Shown here piece after piece: positions 24,216 through 32,005 of a DNA stretch of 47,080 nt. The notes below the pieces were generated by a model. The model saw only the letters and a program-made list of their open reading frames with translations, searched no databases and was not told where the DNA came from. The first letter of the stretch is position 1; each line of letters begins with the position of its first letter. The stretch spans positions 1 to 47,080 of the forward strand of contig CALFIE010000098.1 in NCBI GenBank assembly GCA_937876095.1, given 5' to 3'. The DNA is from an uncultured Flavobacteriales bacterium (GTDB taxonomy: Bacteria > Bacteroidota > Bacteroidia > Flavobacteriales > Weeksellaceae). A program made the position numbers and the translations under genes.

Positions 24216-26144
24216 CTACAATTGAGCAGCCAAAGAATCCCAATCTTCCATAGCAGTTACCAATTCTTCTTGCAAACTGGCATATTTTTTCAACTCCTCT
24301 TCAGATGGATTGGTTTTAGAAAAAATACTTTCCAGAGTGGCGATTTCTTTCTCGTAATCCGCAATTTTTTCTTCTAATTTTTTGATCTTATTTTCAATAT
24401 TTTTCTGTTCTTTAGAAACAAATTTCGGTGCAGAAACCTCATCTTTCTTTACCTCTGTCTCAACCTCAGTTTTTACCTCAACCTTATTCTTATCGTCTAA
24501 TTTCGCTTTTTCTATAGAAATTTCACGGATGCTTTCTTTTTGTCGGTATTCCAAATATTCATCTACATTTCCCAAAAATTCTTTCATTTGACCATCTCTG
24601 AATTCAAAAATTTTGTTGGCCAAACCTTGTAAAAATTCACGGTCGTGAGAAATTACAATCAGCGTTCCCTGAAATTTGTTGAGTGCCAATTTGATAATTT
24701 CTTTGGACTGAATATCCAAGTGATTCGTAGGCTCATCCATAATCAACACATTGAACGGACGAAGCAGCAACTTACACAATGCCAATCTATTACGTTCACC
24801 TCCTGATAGAACTTTTGTTTTTTTCTGCACATCTTCTCCCGAAAATAGAAAACTACCAAGCAAATCCCGAACTCGAGGTCTGGTTTCTTCGTTGGCTGAA
24901 TCTTCTGCCTCTTCCAGAACCGTTTTGTTGGGTGACAAGACTTCTTCTTGGTTTTGAGCAAAATAACCGATGTTCACGTTGTGACCTAAATTCCAAGTTC
25001 CAGTATAATCTTTAATTTCTCCTGCCAAAATTTTCGCAAGCGTAGTTTTACCTTGTCCGTTTTGACCAAGAAGTGCAATTTTTTCGCCACGTTCTACAAA
25101 AAAATCTACCTTATCAAAAACCTGTTTTTTACCATAGGATTTTCCCAAATTTTCTGCCTCGAAAATCACTTTTCCTGGTACTACAGACTGCACAAAACGA
25201 ATATTGAATTTAGAAACATCATCTGATTCAACTTCTATACGTTCTACTTTATCGAGTTTTTTGATGAGCGATTGTGCAAAAGAGGCTTTACTTGCTTTAG
25301 CACGGAATTTATTAATCAAATCTTCGGTATGCTTGATTTCCGCTTCCTGATTTTTTTGCGCTTGCATCAGTTTTTCTTTTCGCTCTTTGCTCAGCTCCAA
25401 ATATTTGGTATAATTGGCTTTATAATCGTCTATTTTTTTATTATTAATGTCAAATGTACGGTTGCAAACAGCCGTCATAAACTGTTTGTCGTGCGAAACG
25501 AGTACAATTGCACCAGAATAATCTTTCAAAAAATTCTCGAGCCAAATGATGGATTCCATATCCAAGTGATTGGTTGGCTCATCTAGAAGCATCAAATCAT
25601 TTTTTTGCAAAAGCAATTTTGCCAATTCGATTCTCATTCTCCAACCTCCAGAAAATTCGTCGGTAATTTTATGAAAATCATCTGCTCTGAAACCCAAACC
25701 AAGCAGTACTTTTTCTACATCACCTTCTAGATTATAGGCATCGTGATGGTGCAACAAATCGTTGAGATCGGTCATTCTATGAATCAAATCGTGGTATGCT
25801 TCGCTTTCGTAATCGGTTCTGGTTGCCAATTGCTCGTTGACTTGCTCCAATTCGTTTTTCCACGAATTTATTTGTTCAAATGCTTGCAAAGTTTCGTTCC
25901 AAACGGTTCTACCTTTTTCGAAATCGAGATCTTGTTTCAGAAATCCAATCGTGATATTTCCGTCGGGAACTACGTTTCCTTCGTAGAAATTGATTTCTCC
26001 GGAAAGCATTTTCAACAAAGTCGATTTTCCGGCACCATTTTTACCAACCAAGCCAATTTTATCCTCTTTTTTGACGGTGAAATTGACATTTTGAAACAAA
26101 TAATTTCCGGAATGATGCAGACCTAAACCTTGAACTGATAGCAT
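24216..26144 (-). CDS. ABC-F family ATPase
   Basis: A 642-residue protein from ATG 26144. The frame stays open to 26183, but that position lies inside a promoter box. Two ABC domains without membrane segments: Walker A GKNGAGKSTLL and GQNGQGKTTL; signatures SGGWRMRIELAKLLL and LSGGERNRLALCKLLL; Walker B LMLLDEPTNHLD and VLIMDEPTNHLD. Between them is the ABC-F linker rich in Lys/Glu (ERKEKLMQAQKNQEAEIKHTEDLI), and a C-terminal coiled coil (NIENKIKKLEEKIADYEKEI) follows. Proteins of this group (Uup/YheS-like) act at the ribosome; no antibiotic-resistance subtype can be claimed. Confidence 0.93.
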   Translation of the reverse strand: MLSVQGLGLHHSGNYLFQNVNFTVKKEDKIGLVGKNGAGKSTLLKMLSGEINFYEGNVVPDGNITIGFLKQDLDFEKGRTVWNETLQAFEQINSWKNELEQVNEQLATRTDYESEAYHDLIHRMTDLNDLLHHHDAYNLEGDVEKVLLGLGFRADDFHKITDEFSGGWRMRIELAKLLLQKNDLMLLDEPTNHLDMESIIWLENFLKDYSGAIVLVSHDKQFMTAVCNRTFDINNKKIDDYKANYTKYLELSKERKEKLMQAQKNQEAEIKHTEDLINKFRAKASKASFAQSLIKKLDKVERIEVESDDVSKFNIRFVQSVVPGKVIFEAENLGKSYGKKQVFDKVDFFVERGEKIALLGQNGQGKTTLAKILAGEIKDYTGTWNLGHNVNIGYFAQNQEEVLSPNKTVLEEAEDSANEETRPRVRDLLGSFLFSGEDVQKKTKVLSGGERNRLALCKLLLRPFNVLIMDEPTNHLDIQSKEIIKLALNKFQGTLIVISHDREFLQGLANKIFEFRDGQMKEFLGNVDEYLEYRQKESIREISIEKAKLDDKNKVEVKTEVETEVKKDEVSAPKFVSKEQKNIENKIKKLEEKIADYEKEIATLESIFSKTNPSEEELKKYASLQEELVTAMEDWDSLAAQL

Positions 26145-26180
26145 TTTGAAGTGTTGATTGGTGATTACTATTTTGGACTG

Positions 26181-26188
26181 CAAAAGTA
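26181..26188 (-). promoter_or_regulatory. -7 promoter box of the ABC-F gene
   Basis: TACTTTTG on the minus strand, predicted leader about 33 bases before ATG 26144. The spacer from here to aqpZ (26563) holds no ORF or repeat I recognise; AATTTTTG at 26523-26530 is a one-mismatch candidate box for aqpZ. Confidence 0.5.
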
Positions 26189-26562
26189 GTCATTTTTGCG
26201 GAAAAAATCTATAGGAAGATTTTTAGGTGAAATTTTAGGATTTATCTTCAATCATATATTTTGTTTCAGAAATTTTAACTGGATTATAGAACAAAAAACC
26301 ATAAATAAAGAATATATAGCATGAGATTGCGTCATTTGACACTCATAAATCCGAGAAAAAAAAACAATAAGTATGACTCCTGTAAAAATGAGTAAAACTT
26401 AATTTTCTATGCAACAATTGTTAAAATTTTTGAAAAGCTAATGATTTGTGATTGTCCTAAAAATCATTATTTTTTGTGAATTTATTGAAATTTTCATAGA
26501 TTTTTTTTAACATAGTTACTTTAATTTTTGTAGATTCGTATTACATTTAAAAACAAATTATT

Positions 26563-27276
26563 ATGTCAAAAAAATTATTTGCTGAATTTTTCGGCACCTT
26601 TTGGTTAGTATTTGGCGGTTGTGGATCCGCAATTTTCGCTTCTCATATTCATGATGGAGGTGAAGGATTTGGAATTGGACTATTTGGAGTTGCGCTTGCA
26701 TTTGGTCTTACCGTTCTTACCATGGCTTATGCAGTAGGTCATATTTCTGGCGGACATTTCAATCCTGCAGTTTCTTTTGGGCTTTTAGCAGGAGGTAGAT
26801 TTTCTGCTAAAGAATTAGCACCTTACATTGTTGCACAATGTGTAGGAGCAATTGCTGCTGCTGCTGCTTTATACACCATAAATGGTGGATCTGGTGATGG
26901 TTCTGCTGGTTCTTTTGCTACCAATTTCTACGATTCTGCAGTATATTTCGGTAAAAGTTACAGTTTAATGCAAGCTTTCCTTACAGAATTTTTGTTGACG
27001 ATGTTTTTCTTAATTGTAATTTTGGGAGCAACCGATAAATTTGCCAATGGTAAATTTGCAGGAATCGCAATTGGTCTTTGTTTGACATTGATTCACTTAA
27101 TTTCAATCCCAATTACCAACACTTCAGTAAATCCTGCAAGATCACTTTCACAAGCAGTTTTTGTAGGAGGAAACGCCTTATCCCAATTATGGTTGTTCTG
27201 GGTTGCTCCAATTGCAGGAGCATTTGTAGGTGGATTGATTTATAAATCTTTGCTACAATCACCTCAAAATGATTAA
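26563..27276 (+). CDS. aqpZ: Aquaporin Z-type water channel
   Basis: A 237-residue membrane protein with six helices and both NPA motifs: SGGHFNPAVSFG (first half) and TNTSVNPARSLSQAVFVGG (second half). N-terminus KLFAEFFGTFWLVFGGCGSAIFA is the MIP-family start. The arginine after the second NPA and narrow selectivity residues support a water channel (AqpZ) rather than a glycerol facilitator. Monocistronic, with its own terminator. Confidence 0.94.
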   Translation: MSKKLFAEFFGTFWLVFGGCGSAIFASHIHDGGEGFGIGLFGVALAFGLTVLTMAYAVGHISGGHFNPAVSFGLLAGGRFSAKELAPYIVAQCVGAIAAAAALYTINGGSGDGSAGSFATNFYDSAVYFGKSYSLMQAFLTEFLLTMFFLIVILGATDKFANGKFAGIAIGLCLTLIHLISIPITNTSVNPARSLSQAVFVGGNALSQLWLFWVAPIAGAFVGGLIYKSLLQSPQND

Positions 27277-27295
27277 TGTTTTTTTATATTAATAA

Positions 27296-27330
27296 AAATT
27301 CCCGCAGATTTTTATTTGCGGGATTTTTTT
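27296..27330 (+). terminator. Terminator after aqpZ
   Basis: CCCGCA / TGCGGG stem (27301-27306 with 27317-27322) followed by a T-run; 24 bases past the stop. Confidence 0.75.
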
Positions 27331-27357
27331 ATTCTTAAAAATTATAGTATTTCAAAT

Positions 27358-28380
27358 TTAAGAAACTAATAAACTACAACCTCTAATATCAGAGTGGTCT
27401 ATTCTACCCAAAACTTGAAATCTCTCATTGCGAAGAAACGAAGTGGATGAAGCAATCTCAAAATCATTTGTGATTTTGCCCAAATCTTGAGTTGCTATAA
27501 AACTACAAGAATGTACATTTGCCAAATCAATAATATTGATGGCGCCAGTTTTACCATTTTCTACATACGAAAAAGGATCTTCAGTATTTCTAATGAGAAT
27601 ACGCATCCAATTTGGGCAACTGTATTCATTATTTCCTAAAGAATAGGCTTGAGAAAGTAATTCGGTCATAGAATATTCTGAAAAAATTCGTTCGGTTCCG
27701 AAACCAATTTTCAAAATTTTTAGCAGTTCATCTTTGGTCATTTCTTCTTTTCTGCCTTTCATTCCGCCGGTTTCAATGATTGTAAGGTTAAGAGATTGAG
27801 AGATTGAGAGATTAAGAGATTCAATGGTGTCTAATAAATCAAGCAGGGCAAAAGAAACTCCGAACAAAATCACTTTTTTGTCTCCTAATTTTTGTAATAA
27901 TTCTAAAAGTTCTGCGTGATTGTACAAAAAATAACCGTTTTCTGGTTTGGAGGATTTTTTCATTAAAAAATCGACCATATAAATTAATGAGGAATGTTGA
28001 TTTTCGGAATAATTGGGCAACAATCCTAGAAAAATATAATCTTCTGGTTTGCCAATAAATTGCTCGAAACTTCGGTAAATACTAACCTCGTACAAAGAAA
28101 AATCGGTTACAAAATGTTTGGAACGGGTTTGTATTTGTGTAGTTCCTGAACTTTGGAAAAACCGATTCGGTTCATTATTATCTAAAACCAAATGATTTTT
28201 GAACATTTCTATGGGTAAAAAAGGTATTTCTTTTACCTTATTTATTTTTAAAGGATTGATTTTTAAATAATCTACAAATTTTCTGTAAACTTCCACATTT
28301 TCATAATGATAACGAAAAGTTTCCAAACATTTTGCCTGGAAATCTGCTTCGGTTTTTATGTTGAAAATATCTGTGCTCAA
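27358..28380 (-). CDS. LuxE/PaaK-type acyl-protein synthetase-like protein
   Basis: A 340-residue protein of the LuxE acyl-protein synthetase group in the adenylate-forming superfamily. Visible motifs: EIPFLPIEMFKNH near residue 55, the AMP/phosphate-binding FFQSSGTTQIQTRSKH (about 93-108), LLPNYSENQHSSLIYMVDFL, IIETGGMKGRKEEMTKDEL, and EYSMTELLSQAYS. In lux operons LuxE activates a fatty acid; here there is no luxAB or luxC, so the job is unknown, perhaps activating an acyl group for envelope or surface-polymer synthesis. The coding sequence contains four tandem 8-bp units (27791-27822). Confidence 0.85.
   Translation of the reverse strand: MSTDIFNIKTEADFQAKCLETFRYHYENVEVYRKFVDYLKINPLKINKVKEIPFLPIEMFKNHLVLDNNEPNRFFQSSGTTQIQTRSKHFVTDFSLYEVSIYRSFEQFIGKPEDYIFLGLLPNYSENQHSSLIYMVDFLMKKSSKPENGYFLYNHAELLELLQKLGDKKVILFGVSFALLDLLDTIESLNLSISQSLNLTIIETGGMKGRKEEMTKDELLKILKIGFGTERIFSEYSMTELLSQAYSLGNNEYSCPNWMRILIRNTEDPFSYVENGKTGAINIIDLANVHSCSFIATQDLGKITNDFEIASSTSFLRNERFQVLGRIDHSDIRGCSLLVS
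27791..27822 (-). repeat. 8-bp tandem repeat inside the LuxE-like gene
   Basis: Four consecutive 8-base units on the plus strand: AGAGATTG, AGAGATTG, AGAGATTA, AGAGATTC. They encode SLNLSISQSLNL on the minus strand. Since 8 is not a multiple of 3, gain or loss of one unit would frameshift the gene. Confidence 0.92.
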
Positions 28381-28397
28381 TTTATTATTTGGTTAAT

Positions 28398-28438
28398 TTA
28401 CCACAAGGTTCACTAAGGTTTTTCACAAAGATCACAAC
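28398..28438 (+). repeat. Left arm of the inverted repeat around the GxxExxY cassette
   Basis: About 41 bases starting TTACCACAAGGTTCACTAAG and containing TTTTTCACAAAG. The complement of 28919-28960 matches it almost throughout, with a few substitutions. A shorter, diverged direct copy is at 28501-28520 (TTTACCACAAAGGTCACTAC). Confidence 0.85.
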
Positions 28439-28451
28439 GAAGTTTTATTGA

Positions 28452-28499
28452 TTATAAATATCCGTTAATAATTATCCTAACTTCATCTTTATATAAAAA
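28452..28499 (-). pseudogene. Relic of the 3' end of a second GxxExxY gene
   Basis: Minus-strand codons read FLYKDEVRIIINGYL followed by TAA. The intact neighbour ends LFKNGIKRIINGNL and TAA, so 15 codons of a paralogous C-terminus survive here, cut off by the short repeat copy at 28501-28520. Confidence 0.75.
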
Positions 28500-28500
28500 T

Positions 28501-28520
28501 TTTACCACAAAGGTCACTAC
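28501..28520 (+). repeat. Short internal copy of the cassette repeat
   Basis: TTTACCACAAAGGTCACTAC resembles the first 20 bases of the left arm. It lies between the relic and the intact GxxExxY stop codon. Confidence 0.75.
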
Positions 28521-28531
28521 AATTTTTACCG

Positions 28532-28912
28532 TTATAAATTACCATTAATAATTCTCTTAATTCCATTTTTAAAAAGAGTAGTGTTGAAATTAATCAACAA
28601 TCCCAATTTACAACCACTTAATTTTAAATAAGCTAAGACTTGAGCCAAATGTACGTCATTTAGTGATTCACAAGATTTCACTTCTATTATCACCTTTTTT
28701 TCAACCATCAAATCTAACCTATAGCCAATATCGAGTTTTACTTCTTCATAAATCAGTGGCATTGGTTTTTGTTTTTCTATCAATAAACCAGTTTTAGAAA
28801 GTTCATAAAATAAACATTCTTCATATGCACTTTCTAAAAGTCCTGCTCCTAGTTGGCGATGAACTTTCAATCCTGCATCAAAAATAATTTTTGAAATTTC
28901 ATTTTCATTCAT
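28532..28912 (-). CDS. GxxExxY protein (PD-(D/E)XK nuclease-like)
   Basis: A 126-residue protein with the name-giving motif Gly24-x-x-Glu27-x-x-Tyr30 (GAGLLESAYEECL) and a PD-(D/E)XK-type core: Asp67 in YRLDLMV, then Glu77-Val-Lys79 in VIIEVKS, and a following LNDVHLAQVLAYLKLSG helix. The family is common and multicopy in Bacteroidota and some other phyla; its role is not established, and a nuclease activity is inferred from the fold only. The gene is bracketed by near-identical inverted repeats and sits beside a relic of a paralogue, suggesting a mobile or amplifiable cassette inserted between the LuxE-like gene and lpxH. Confidence 0.9.
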   Translation of the reverse strand: MNENEISKIIFDAGLKVHRQLGAGLLESAYEECLFYELSKTGLLIEKQKPMPLIYEEVKLDIGYRLDLMVEKKVIIEVKSCESLNDVHLAQVLAYLKLSGCKLGLLINFNTTLFKNGIKRIINGNL

Positions 28913-28918
28913 ATTAAT

Positions 28919-28960
28919 TGTGCTCTTTGTGAAAAACCATTGTGAACTTTGTGGTTAAAA
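28919..28960 (-). repeat. Right arm of the inverted repeat around the GxxExxY cassette
   Basis: Its complement begins TTTTAACCACAAAGTTCACA and contains GGTTTTTCACAAAG, matching the left arm at 28398-28438. It begins seven bases upstream of the GxxExxY ATG and ends four bases before the lpxH stop codon. Confidence 0.85.
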
Positions 28961-28963
28961 TTA

Positions 28964-29731
28964 TTAAAATTCCTCAATTTTAAAATCCTGCCCATCAAAA
29001 ACTCCAAAAGTGAAATACGAAATCCAATCTCCCAAATTGATGTATTTTGCTTCATTTTCATTCACTTTTAAATCCAAAATCATTGGGAGATGACGATGTC
29101 CGTACACGAAATAATCTATTTTTTCGGATTTCAGTTTTTCTTTGGAATATAGAATGAGGTATTCTTTGTCTTCACCCAAAAATTCTTTGTCTTCTTCACC
29201 AGAAATCATCTTGTTTTTTGTAGAAAAATAAATGGCAATTTTCATGGCAATATCAGGATGCAACCACTTGAAAAACCATTGTGCAACTGGATTGGTAAAG
29301 AGTTTTTTCATTCTTTTGTAACCATTATCTCCTGGTCCGAGTCCGTCTCCGTGTGCAAGTAGGAAATTTCTATTCGAAATTTCAAAATATTGTTTTTCAA
29401 AAAAAACGGTGGCTCCAATTTCTTGCTCCAAGTAATCTTTCATCCATAAATCATGGTTTCCTACAAAGAAATAAATATCTACACCCGAATCTTTAAGTTC
29501 TGCCAATTTCCCGAGAACTCGCACATAACCTTTCGGAATCACGTGGTTCCATTCGTGCCAAAAATCGAATAAATCACCCATCAAAAACAAAACTTGTGCA
29601 TTTTGTTTTATCGCATCTAACCAAGCAATAAATTTGGCTTCTCTTGGTTTGCTCAACTCAGTAGTTGGCGCACCAAAATGCTGATCAGAAGCGAAATATA
29701 TCTTTTTGTTAGGTTGTAGATTTATTTTCAT
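28964..29731 (-). CDS. lpxH: UDP-2,3-diacylglucosamine diphosphatase
   Basis: A 255-residue calcineurin-like metallophosphoesterase of the LpxH group. Metal motifs in order: ASDQHFGAP (Asp-x-His), LFLMGDLFDFWHEW (Gly-Asp), FFVGNHDLWM (Gly-Asn-His-Asp), LLAHGDGLGPGDNGYKRMK (His-Gly-Asp) and YGHRHLPM (Gly-His-x-His). FDFWHEW, HGDG and the lipid-binding RMKKLFTNP segment distinguish LpxH from general phosphoesterases. It cleaves UDP-2,3-diacylglucosamine to lipid X in lipid A synthesis at the inner membrane face. A heptamer array sits directly upstream. Confidence 0.93.
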   Translation of the reverse strand: MKINLQPNKKIYFASDQHFGAPTTELSKPREAKFIAWLDAIKQNAQVLFLMGDLFDFWHEWNHVIPKGYVRVLGKLAELKDSGVDIYFFVGNHDLWMKDYLEQEIGATVFFEKQYFEISNRNFLLAHGDGLGPGDNGYKRMKKLFTNPVAQWFFKWLHPDIAMKIAIYFSTKNKMISGEEDKEFLGEDKEYLILYSKEKLKSEKIDYFVYGHRHLPMILDLKVNENEAKYINLGDWISYFTFGVFDGQDFKIEEF

Positions 29732-29739
29732 TTTCGTGT

Positions 29740-29774
29740 TACGAGATACGAGTTGCGAGTTATGAGTTATGAGT
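29740..29774 (-). repeat. Heptamer tandem array upstream of lpxH
   Basis: Five plus-strand heptamers: TACGAGA, TACGAGT, TGCGAGT, TATGAGT, TATGAGT. In the lpxH direction they read as AACTCxx-type units ending eight bases before ATG, the same unit and position as the array before the exonuclease at 11608. Confidence 0.9.
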
Positions 29775-29822
29775 TTTTAATTTTAAATAATTTTCAAATT
29801 ATCTAATTACCAAATTTTCAAA

Positions 29823-30266
29823 TTAATTCTCTTCTGCAAACCATTCTCCGTAAGAATTTTCGGTTTCGTGAAGTTTCAGATAAGCGAGTTGAACGTGTTT
29901 TGGTAATTTATTTTTAATTTTTTCAGCGATTTCGTAGAGCATATTTTCGCAAGTTGGTTGGTAATTGCAATAGATTACTTTGTGTCCTTTTTGTGCTAAA
30001 TCGTCGCCTAATTCTTTGTGCGGAGATAAGGCATTCAACAAAACAGCGTGATCCCAAACTTCCACAATTTCCTCTTTTACAATTTTTTTGATGTCGCCAA
30101 AATCCACCACCATTCCGTTTTTAGGATCATCAATGTTATTAATTGGATTTCCTTTCACGGTAACAAACAATTTATACGAATGTCCATGCATATTTTTGCA
30201 TTTGCCATCGTAATTATACAAAATATGGGCAGTTTCAAACGTGAAAATTTTGGTAATACGTATCAT
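29823..30266 (-). CDS. queD: 6-pyruvoyltetrahydropterin synthase / 6-carboxytetrahydropterin synthase family
   Basis: A 147-residue PTPS-family protein. Zinc histidines: ETAHILYN (first His) and MHGHSYKL (His-x-His). Catalytic parts include the Cys in NYQPTCENMLYEIAEKI and His/Glu in LKLHETENSYGEWF. MVVDFGDIKKIV is the family's central strand. In bacteria this usually makes 6-carboxytetrahydropterin for queuosine synthesis (QueD) from dihydroneopterin triphosphate; a pterin synthase role cannot be excluded. No other queuosine genes adjoin. A TAnnTTTG box ends four bases before ATG. Confidence 0.88.
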   Translation of the reverse strand: MIRITKIFTFETAHILYNYDGKCKNMHGHSYKLFVTVKGNPINNIDDPKNGMVVDFGDIKKIVKEEIVEVWDHAVLLNALSPHKELGDDLAQKGHKVIYCNYQPTCENMLYEIAEKIKNKLPKHVQLAYLKLHETENSYGEWFAEEN

Positions 30267-30270
30267 AACG

Positions 30271-30278
30271 CAAAGATA
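30271..30278 (-). promoter_or_regulatory. -7 promoter box of queD
   Basis: TATCTTTG on the minus strand; its G is five bases before the A of ATG 30266, predicting a leader of about one base. Confidence 0.55.
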
Positions 30279-30398
30279 GAGATTTTTTATATTAGAAAAA
30301 TTGAGTTTTATTTTGCTATAAAGTGAAGAATTTTTGAAATTTCTTTTTCGAAGAAAAAAAGAATATATATATACTTTAAAAAATTGTATTTTTAAAAC

Positions 30399-31049
30399 GT
30401 GATTTTAGATTTTCTTTTTCCGAATAGGTGCCTAAATTGTAATCAAATAATTGATTACGAAGAAATTGTATGCAAGAGTTGTGAAGACCAATTGCATTTT
30501 ACCCATTGGAAAATGGCAGAAGAAAATCCACTGCTAAAAAGATGCCAATTACTTTTCCCTATAGAAAATGCAACCGCTCTTTTGCAATTTGAAAAAGACA
30601 GTTTGAGCCAAAAAGTACTCCACGAATTGAAGTACGGCTCCAAAGAATGGGTTGGGAAAACCATCGCCAATTGGACTGTAGCTCAAATTGACTTTCCTGA
30701 GAATATTGATTTGTTGGTTTCGGTTCCGTTACATCCTAAAAAATTGAAAAAACGAGGATATAACCAACTCCATCTTTACACCAAAACATTGTCTGAAAAG
30801 CTGAACATTCCTTACAGCAACAACTTGTTACAAAGAAACTCCTACCAAAAAGCACAAGCAAAAAAAGACAAATTTCGCCGTTCCGAAACGAAATATGACT
30901 TCACACTGACGGAGAAATTGGAAGGAAAACATGTGCTTTTAATAGATGATGTATTCACAACAGGAAGTACTTTGAGTGCGATTGCATGGGAAATTCTGAA
31001 AGAACCAAACAATAGAATAAGTATTCTAGTAATGGCAATGGATTTTTAA
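30399..31049 (+). CDS. ComF-family phosphoribosyltransferase-like protein
   Basis: A 216-residue protein starting with GTG. N-terminal double zinc-knuckle RCLNCNQ and CKSCEDQ (residues about 9-30) and a type I phosphoribosyltransferase domain with the PRPP loop VLLIDDVFTTGSTLSA near the C-terminus; SVPLHPKKLKKRGYNQ is the ComF signature. ComF is needed for natural DNA uptake in Gram-positives and Haemophilus; in this lineage the role is likely similar but unproven. A T-rich spacer precedes it; no TAnnTTTG box is clear. Confidence 0.88.
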   Translation: MILDFLFPNRCLNCNQIIDYEEIVCKSCEDQLHFTHWKMAEENPLLKRCQLLFPIENATALLQFEKDSLSQKVLHELKYGSKEWVGKTIANWTVAQIDFPENIDLLVSVPLHPKKLKKRGYNQLHLYTKTLSEKLNIPYSNNLLQRNSYQKAQAKKDKFRRSETKYDFTLTEKLEGKHVLLIDDVFTTGSTLSAIAWEILKEPNNRISILVMAMDF

Positions 31050-31150
31050 ATTCGAAATGCGAGGTTCAAGGTGCTGTTTTGAAAATTATTGAAAATTCTT
31101 ATTAAAAAAAATCGTTTTTTGGAGGAAAATTTCTTTCTCTGATGAAAATT

Positions 31151-31313
31151 GCGCCCCAGATTGAGCCTTTGTTGGAGCTCTTTTTGGTGGTTGCGAAAAC
31201 TAAATAATCTTACGAAGCTACATTTTCAAATTTTGATGAACGCGAAATTTGAATTACTCAACGTAATTCGCAACCACCAAAAAAGCGACTGGCGAAAGCT
31301 GGAAATGGCGCCC
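31151..31313. ncRNA. Candidate structured RNA or palindromic element
   Basis: Outer arms GCGCC (31151-31155) and GGCGC (31307-31311) pair; CCAG (31156-31159) pairs with CTGG (31299-31302); an inner 17-base perfect inverted repeat pairs 31181-31197 with 31267-31283 (core GGTGGTTGCGAA). About 69 bases form a variable loop. The 31050-31354 spacer otherwise holds no convincing gene. The layout (CAGATTGAG near the 5' side, GCGAAAGCTGGAAAT near the 3' side) reminds me of recurrent flavobacterial intergenic structures such as the Flavo-1 motif, but I could not compare them. Confidence 0.55.
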
Positions 31314-31354
31314 AAAATAAAAATAATGGTATTTTCAAAAATTTTGAAAAAAAA

Positions 31355-32005
31355 TTAGCGCTGCAATTTTTCTCCGTAACTTAAATCTCCTGCATCTCCC
31401 AATCCTGGCGTAATGTAACCTTTGGAAGTAAGTTGCTCATCTATTGCACCAACCCAAATTTTTGCATTGGGATATTCTTTGGCAATGGTTTCTACACCTT
31501 GTTTTGAAGCGATTGCCGCCACAATATGCATTTGAGATGGAGTGCCGTGATTGAGCAAATCTTTGATCGCTTCTATCAAACTTGCACCGGTTGCAAGCAT
31601 AGGATCTGCGACTATCAAAGGTCTCTCTGTAATATTAGGACAAGTGAGATAGTCTTGTTTTATAGAAAAATAATCATTATCGTCGTGTTTTCTGTAAGCT
31701 GCCACAAATCCGCAATCTGCCTTGTCTAAATAATTCAAAATCCCCTGAAAAAGCGGAACTCCGGCTCGTAAAATGGTTGTAATTACGGGTTGTACCGCAA
31801 TTTCTTTTACCCAAATTTTATCGAGTGGTGTGGTGATTTCTACGTCTACAGTTTCTAAATATTTACTGATTTCGAAAGCGGCGATTTCTCCAATTCGCTC
31901 CATATTTCTGCGAAATATCGCGCGATTTTTCTGGGTTTCTATGTTTCGCAATTCATTGATCCAGGAATTGACGATAGAGAAATTTTCTGATAAAATTTGT
32001 ACCAT
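31355..32005 (-). CDS. upp: Uracil phosphoribosyltransferase
   Basis: A 216-residue protein from ATG 32005, the normal Upp size; the frame is open to 32098 but the extra 31 residues are not family-like. RAGVPLFQGILNYL and the PRPP motif VADPMLATGASLIEAI are clear, and the C-terminal uracil-binding segment is TPGLGDAGDLSYGEKLQR. It converts uracil and PRPP to UMP in pyrimidine salvage. No strong promoter box is visible. Confidence 0.95.
   Translation of the reverse strand: MVQILSENFSIVNSWINELRNIETQKNRAIFRRNMERIGEIAAFEISKYLETVDVEITTPLDKIWVKEIAVQPVITTILRAGVPLFQGILNYLDKADCGFVAAYRKHDDNDYFSIKQDYLTCPNITERPLIVADPMLATGASLIEAIKDLLNHGTPSQMHIVAAIASKQGVETIAKEYPNAKIWVGAIDEQLTSKGYITPGLGDAGDLSYGEKLQR

Noticed and set aside
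26145..26183. Extended ABC-F start at 26183
   Set aside because: The position overlaps a perfect TAnnTTTG box, so a start there would precede transcription; ATG 26144 gives the normal N-terminus.
26184..26562. Small RNA or riboswitch upstream of aqpZ
   Set aside because: Only short AT-rich palindromes are visible, with no recognisable aptamer core or strong stem; nothing to support a call.
31149..31358. A 69-codon plus-strand open frame
   Set aside because: It lies inside the palindromic element, its composition is not protein-like, and the frame overlaps both pairing arms; no family resemblance.
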